64,000 bases of DNA from Isoetes taiwanensis (Eukaryota; Streptophyta; Lycopodiopsida; Isoetales; Isoetaceae). The stretch's first letter is position 1; every line of letters starts with the position of its first letter. The stretch covers positions 37,930,826 through 37,994,825 of the forward strand of contig JAJEKV010000001.1 of assembly GCA_021234155.1 (NCBI GenBank), in the 5' to 3' direction. Position numbers and translations under genes: made by a program. The notes under the pieces are model-generated. The model saw only the letters and a list, made by a program, of their open reading frames with translations. It had not been told where the DNA came from and did not search any database. This document shows positions 58,101 to 64,000 of the stretch, piece by piece.

Positions 58101-59555
58101 GCATACAATAGCCAAGCAACCTCGTTGATCTTAAAAGAAAATGAACATCTAGAGCATAGATCATGCGAAAGATTTCATGCTCAATCTTGCATGTTCAATT
58201 CTTGATCATATCAATGAAGTTTAATAGAAGAAATACCTGCTAGAGCTAGTGGCTTTGTATTAGACTTCTAAATGTTATGCACGCATGTACAGGTCATTGA
58301 CGGTATCACCTCTCAATTCAAACCTCTACATAGGAAGGAGAGTTTAAAACTAATTAATCCCTCGAGTAGATGGAAAACTTGGTCTCATATTTTTGCAAAG
58401 TTTAAGCACAGGCTTATGATAGATAGATAGATGGACAGGGACTATCCAAAGCATCAATCAAATACAACACTAAGTTCTTAAGAGTGTACACAAGATAGAA
58501 TATTTGAGCATGAACAGATGCATAGGCATACATGAACAAAGAAGCCATCGTCAGCAAATGCAGTTTTACCTCTGTATTAGCATTCTAAATGTTCAAAGAT
58601 AATGATCTGAGTGCTTCTCTATATGCCATCAGTTACAAATTGATTGTACCTGCCAGGAAAAAGAAGATGAGATGTTAATAAGCAGATAATCAGAGAAATG
58701 GAAATGCAGACATGATGCACATATGGTTCTTAAACAATGTAGCTTGCAGTCGCAGTATGCATTTAGCAGGTGGATATCTTCCATGCATCTAAGAGCCCCT
58801 TTCGTAAAGACCTCAAAAACTCTGGTGTCTATATTAATGATTTTGGCCATCCAGCTATTCCTCTTGCATCTGACTCAGCAATGTAAGCTTGTCGTCTTAT
58901 ATAATGATTCCAAGTATAGGTATAAGAGACAAAGTAAAACCACAACAATCACCAGTCTTAGGGGGCACATGTTTTATTCAAATGCATACAATAGCCAAGG
59001 AACCTCATTGACCTTAAAAGAAAATGAGCATCTGGACAATAGATCATGCAAAAGATTTCATGCTCAATCTTGCATGTTCCATTATTGCTCATATCCATGA
59101 AGTTTAACATAAGAAATAACTACTATAAGGTCAGTGCCGTTATAATAGACTTCTAAATGTTATGCGTGCTTGTACAGTTCAATGACGATGCCTCTTCTCA
59201 ACCCAAACCTCCTCTGGATAAGAAGGGAGAATTTAAAACTAATTAATCCCTTCAGTAGATGGAAAACTTGGTCTTACATCTTTGCAAAGTTTAAGCATAG
59301 GCTTACCGATAGGGCCTATCCAAAGCATCAATCAAATACAACACTAAGCGTGTATACAAGATAGAGTATCTGAGCATGAATAGATGCATAGGCATACATG
59401 AACAAACACTCCATCATCATCAAATGCATGTTTTACCTCTATATTAGCCTTCTAAATGTTCAAGAATAATGACCTGAGTGCTTCTTTATATGCCATTAGT
59501 TACGAATTGATTGTATCTGCCAAGGAAAAAGAAGATGAGATGTTAAGCAGAATTG
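55180..59555. repeat. non-coding tandem duplication array
   Basis: The segment 55180-55795 recurs at 57430-57970 (AATTTGAGTTTG, CACCAAATATAA, CATCCTGGACAA, GAAAGAATGGATAGTAAACG). A longer unit, 57826-58690, recurs at 58727-59555 (GTAAGCTTGTC, AATGATTCCAAGT, TCATGCTCAATCTTGCATG, AGTAGATGGAAAACTTGGTC). Short AGGTGGATATC repeats lie within. A LINE (55796-57430) splits the second unit. No protein is evident. Confidence 0.75.
55796..57430 (-). mobile_element. 5'-truncated LINE with (TTCTA)n tail inserted in the tandem array
   Basis: Minus strand. Frames at 57462-57049 and 57091-56669 are long and nearly intact: ILARFRMGSHDLRIEKDRW and CRICRICDTGEVENENHMINECPIYGD-type zinc-binding end are typical of LINE C-termini. 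The tail reads TTCTA units on the minus strand (55800-55818). Flanks TTTATATA and ATATATG overlap by about 5-6 bases, consistent with a short target duplication, and rejoin the sequence seen uninterrupted at 55230. A relative of the GC-rich LINEs by zinc motif (C-x2-C ... E-x-H-x4-C) and tail style. Confidence 0.7.
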
Positions 59556-62500
59556 TCACTCATTTTCTGATAACCTATCCCATAGAAGAAAGGAATCGAC
59601 CATTATGGACCTCAGTGGACAAACGATTATGATGTTCCCACAAAAATTGCTTAGCAGCCTTTATGCACGCTATTGTTGCTAGTCATAGTTGGTACAGGGA
59701 GATTTGGCTTACATTGCCTTTCCAACTGTCGACACCTAAAAGTACATGCTGGATAATTTTTCAAAGGCATAAACATAACAAACAGAAATCTAAACTCAAT
59801 ATTCACCTGAGTTGCAAGAAGTTGATGGGCAGTCCTTTTAAAATTTTCTAAACTGCACTCTGCATGACTTGATGTTTGGTGTCTGAAAGTGGCATCTGAA
59901 CATGTTGCTTATGGCTTCTTTCTCTGTGCATCCACTAAAGAAACAAAAAGTGTCCCATAATTTGATATGATTCTTATCTAGCAGACTCTTGCTAAAAGTG
60001 TTACAATGCAATTGCAATTATGTCTGAAATGAGGAGGTAAATAACATGCAGTGTTGCAGCAATAAAGATAGATATATACAAAATTAGCAAATCTGTTAAA
60101 TCATGTATTCAAAAAGCGCTTATGGCGCCAAGCATTGAAGGTTGCTAGTTGGAAGAGATGCAAACTCTACGGTGCATTTGATGCCTTTTAATGCAAGTTT
60201 GGGTCTACATTGTGTTTTTGCGAAATAAACAATTGTGTTAAATACTATACGACGAATGAACAAGCTCCAAAGCACTTAAGTCTGAGTTCGCTGAAGAAAG
60301 TTCCTAGCTCTGATCAGAGATACAAACTTTCTGGTCGAATGGGCTGGATGGTTCTAAAGAACACCAAGCTGGTTAGAAAGAATAATTTTCGAATCTTAGC
60401 TCAACAGAACAACTGAGTGTGAAGACTTTACAGCCGTTGATGTGGAGCCTCATACCTATAAGCACATGCTGGCCTAATGGAATACACTCAATGTTCACCT
60501 AAGTTGTGAGGAGTTGATGGCCACTACTTTTAATATTTTCCAACCTACTCTTCGCACAACTTGTGATTTGATATGACTGCATGTGGCGGGGAATGGATTG
60601 TTGAGAACGGGGGATGGATTGTTAAGACTAATAGCTCACTTTGAAACTGGGGACCATGTTACAAAAAGATTCGTGAAGCTCAGCAAATCTACTAATTGTC
60701 CGTGTACTATACACAAAGGCCTATGCAACTTTATCTGACCTCATTGAACTATCTGCCTCTAATACACTATAGCACAGACATAGGGAATGTGGACAATGGC
60801 TAATTATATCTGTGGATTTGAAACCAACTGGTATCCATTCCTAAAGCCAACCTACAGACCTATTTCTACAAACTACACCTATAGCATTGGAACCTTGCTA
60901 GGATGCTGGATCTTGAAAGGCACTATGTGGCATTACAGCCTTGATACCTATGATCCTCTTAGTGGCCAAGAGTGCATGGATATAGCAAATCAAAGATGCT
61001 TTTGGTCTTCTGACTCAGAAATTGTAGCTGCAATTTCGAAATAGTGAAAGTCTATTTTGTGATTAGAGTCCAAACTAATTAGTCTTAAATAAATCCTGCA
61101 TGATTAGGACATGATGTTGACATCAAGATAGGGTCACAAAAGCATCTATTGCACACCAAAATGGAGGCTATTCCAAAATAGAAACAATGGAACTGGGCTT
61201 TCACATCTAATCAAACAATTGGCAATAGAACTAAGCCTCTAGATTAAGCAGTAGATGGTTCCCAGTTCTACCTTGAGGATTTATTGGCCAATTTTGCATA
61301 CCCCGCAGTTTTAAAGATGGGTATCCCTGGAAACCCTGCAGTTTTGAAGACAGATGAATACAGATACAGAGGAACAGGAATCCAAAAATCCTTGTAGATA
61401 GAAAAGGAAACAAACTCGAAGCATTTTTAACCACCAAATTTGATAACGGGAAATTGAGTATTGGGGTCTTTGCAAATAGTTGAAACATAGAACTAACAGG
61501 AGAGCCGGATCTACCTGCCTATAAATGCTCAAAGGCACCTTAAGAGCTGGTGTGGCCGGAATTGCATGATAGAAAATGATAATATAATTTGATGCTTTGT
61601 TCATAGTAGAAGGATTAGTGCCATGGCAATCCTCTAGTGCTCTGTTGGTCCAAAGATCCGCGGCACTGCATGCATGCCCTTGTAAAAAATTTGGGCATGA
61701 TTAAGAAATGTAAATTTGAATGCCCAAAAATCCACATACACAATTCAAACACGATTCAATCGCACGCCAAAAATTGGACACCTAGAACCTCCAATCTTGG
61801 ATAGTGGATAGGAACTTCAAATCGCGCAATTGTGGAAGGATAGCAATTAATCGTGCATGCAGAGAAAACCCATAAACCCTGGAATATGTTGGAAAACAAT
61901 TGCTCTCGATTTTTGGAACAACGGTAAAACATTTCAGACACCAAAAAATAACAATCTTAGAAAATCAACTTAAAAAAAAAAATCCAAAAAACTTTTCTGC
62001 CAAATCGGATATTTCCAAATTAACAAGATGGATGATGTTTCATGCTTTGGAAAAAACTGAACATGTTATGTTATTAAATAAATCTAGAGCAAGGGTATTG
62101 ACTTCAGGCATCATAGAAGAGCATCGGATGGTGCGTTAGATGGAAGAAAATGAGGTGTCCCTTGATTACATAAAACTACTCACGCTTCAATAATAGCAAG
62201 CTTCTTTTAATCATTCTGTAGATAAAAGATTCTCCTCCTCCTCCTTATGCAGTCGCTTCCTCCTAGGAGATATATGCTTCAAGATAAATCAAGAACAGAT
62301 GATTGAAGATAAATCAAGATCGAGCATAGGTTGCATAAGCTCAATGTTGGAGGTTTTGTTAATTTGCTTCATGCAAGCTTTTCTCTAAGGTTCTTTTTCT
62401 GGTCCCCCGGGGGTTTCACATAATGTAGACTGTATATAGCATGTGAGTAGACGATATGGGATTTTTTTCAAGCCTAAAGCGTACGAATACGTACAGGAAG

Positions 62501-63610
62501 GGAGTTTTTTTAGGGACATCTAATGATGTATTTCATGTGAAAAGGGGTTTTTTGGACCTTAGATAAGGCGTATATGAAGAAGGGTTTCCTGACCCCTTCC
62601 TCGCACATGACATATCATTTTAAAACCAACTATCATCCTCGGGTCTAGTCCCCGTATGTTTCTTGAGTATGTTGGCATGGGTCGCATTAGCTTGGACGTT
62701 GAGAACACAGAGTTCCATTCTATCTGCTCTAATTGTTGAAAATATAGTTACTGTATATTGAGCCCTTTTCCTTCTGAATTAACATTAATTATAGTAATTC
62801 TAGCAAATGTTTTTGAGACAAGCATATCACTATATGCATATACCCATTATTGATATCTAAGAAGTTAAAATGTGAATTTACAAATTGAAATGTAAAAATT
62901 TAAGGGCAATCTTGAGGCTTGAATTGAATTAAATAATGTTGATATCCTAAGAAGCTAGAATGTGAAAATACAAATGAATTATGTAAATAGGTATAACTCG
63001 TTGGATGCAGAAAGCTCCAATTACCCATAATCTATGATCCATAAGGAGCCACTGAGATTATTGTTTTTAGACAACTCAAGTACATCCTCAGTTGTCGACT
63101 TTATTTTGGCAAGGGTCTTTCCAATTGGCCTGGAGTCTCGACACCTTGAATTAGTAAAGGGCAACCCCCTATGCATCATGTGCTTAATTGTTTGGAATAT
63201 ACATAGAATTGGATGCTTCAAAGATCCACATCTCAATCCTCCTACTAGTACTTACTTTGCCTTTGATTTGCTAAAGTAGCCTAACTCTTTTTCCAAGCTC
63301 AAATGGCTAAGTGGGTACCTTCAGGACATGGTTGGAACATTCGAAAATGGAAGATGGGAAGAAGAAGAGGTCGTAGAGATGATTTAAAGCTAACACACAA
63401 GATGATTGCCGACACAAGCAAGTTCTTTGTGCATTCATTGTTGCCACATCGAGGAACATGATTCAAGGTCTATCTTATAGAAAACTTAAGGCAATGATAC
63501 ACCTTCAAATCCAATATTCTCAATCTGTTCAAGCATGCCTCAATTTTGTTCCATGAGTAAAATAATGTTTGGAACTTATATTAAGTCCCAACATCAGTAG
63601 ATTAGAACTA
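59556..63610. other. intergenic, no gene recognised
   Basis: Open frames are all under 100 codons (for example 60787-61044 and 62139-61900 regions) with no recognisable motif. Small AT-rich runs only. Confidence 0.4.
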
Positions 63611-63615
63611 AAATA

Positions 63616-63766
63616 ATGTTCCTGACGGCCTTGGTTGTCGCGATAAATTTCTTGTATATTTTTTAGATTATTATATTGTCCTGAAAAAGAGCATATAAAA
63701 AGGGCCAATATAGTAACATTAGACCTACAAGAAATTTATCACCGCAGCCAAGGCCGCCGCGAACAT
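63616..63766. repeat. inverted repeat, 41-bp arms
   Basis: Arms 63616-63656 and 63726-63766 are reverse complements at most positions (GGCCTTGG, GATAAATTTCTTGTA). The loop is about 69 bp. MITE-like or the ends of a short element. Confidence 0.6.
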
Positions 63767-64000
63767 TCCTCTTTCCCAACTGCCCATCGAAATTGATCAA
63801 TATATATACAATCATGTGAGCAATGTTTCTACATGTATAAAAATTTGGCTCCCCCGACAACCCAAAATATAAAGCATTAATGTGGCCCTCTAGAACATAA
63901 TTTTTACGTGGCATTAAACTTTTGCTATGAATGAGGCAGTCCTATTTTAATAGAAGTAATTTTTCTCTTATTATTAATATGCGGGCATAGAAGAGCTTTT
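63767..64000. other. window end, no gene recognised
   Basis: AT-rich; the frame 63914-63663 (minus) overlaps the inverted repeat and has no family features. Confidence 0.4.

Noticed and set aside
60787-61044. 85-codon plus-strand frame
   Set aside because: No recognisable motif, no exon context; likely chance.

Overview
This is a gene-poor, AT-rich stretch of a plant nuclear genome. Split genes with GT-AG introns, an AP2/ERF transcription factor, a GDSL esterase/lipase-type gene, PPR and MATH-domain fragments, a chromodomain Ty3/Gypsy element, zf-RVT-type LINEs and tRNA-derived SINE heads all point to a land plant. The low gene density, large non-coding tracts and unusual ParB/methylase-like and coiled-coil lipocalin genes make a fern or another seed-free plant my best guess, but nothing seen here fixes the species. 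Only three genes look intact: an apolipoprotein-D-like lipocalin (19893-21149, minus), a two-exon ParB/methyltransferase-like gene (40148-43347, plus) and an ERF transcription factor with a polyglutamine tract (51104-52165, minus).

Layout. 0.7-5.8 kb: a LINE remnant, then a five-exon GDSL-type gene whose last intron holds a GC-rich LINE; it lacks the catalytic Ser and His and has a frameshift. 6.8-10.2 kb: a second GC-rich LINE and an L1-type fragment. 11-12 kb: two tRNA-like SINE heads. 12.6-18.0 kb: fragments of host genes, including a MATH domain with its intron kept. 18.25-18.93 kb: a large fold-back element. 19.9-22.3 kb: the lipocalin and a decayed tandem copy. 22.7-23.3 kb: a PPR remnant. 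25-28 kb: short tandem and direct repeats. 28.7-33.6 kb: three LINEs of one family, one nested in another beside a 192-bp CT microsatellite, and one carrying only a gag-like ORF1. 34.4-38.05 kb: transposase-like and transposon-associated remnants.

38.1-43.8 kb is the most interesting block. A gene for a protein of about 1016 residues (S/T-P-rich linker, basic nuclear-localisation-like run, ParB-like domain, methyltransferase motif-I-like segment) is surrounded by many copies of an inverted motif, AAATGGCGC-N4-GCGCCATTT. Copies lie upstream, in a 321-bp hairpin in the likely leader, inside its only intron and, in degenerate form, downstream. This looks like a selfish or self-regulating DNA-binding or DNA-modifying module with candidate cognate sites. 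That function is inference.

44-48.3 kb: a truncated chromodomain Gypsy element fused to a LINE scrap. 49.7 kb: a small hairpin element. 51.1-53.3 kb: the ERF gene and its leader. 55.2-59.6 kb: a non-coding tandem array interrupted by a 5'-truncated LINE. The last 4 kb holds no recognisable gene. Many LINE ends share one 3' module that ends in different simple repeats (CCTT, TTCTA or TCTAA units), a useful marker of the dominant mobile family here.
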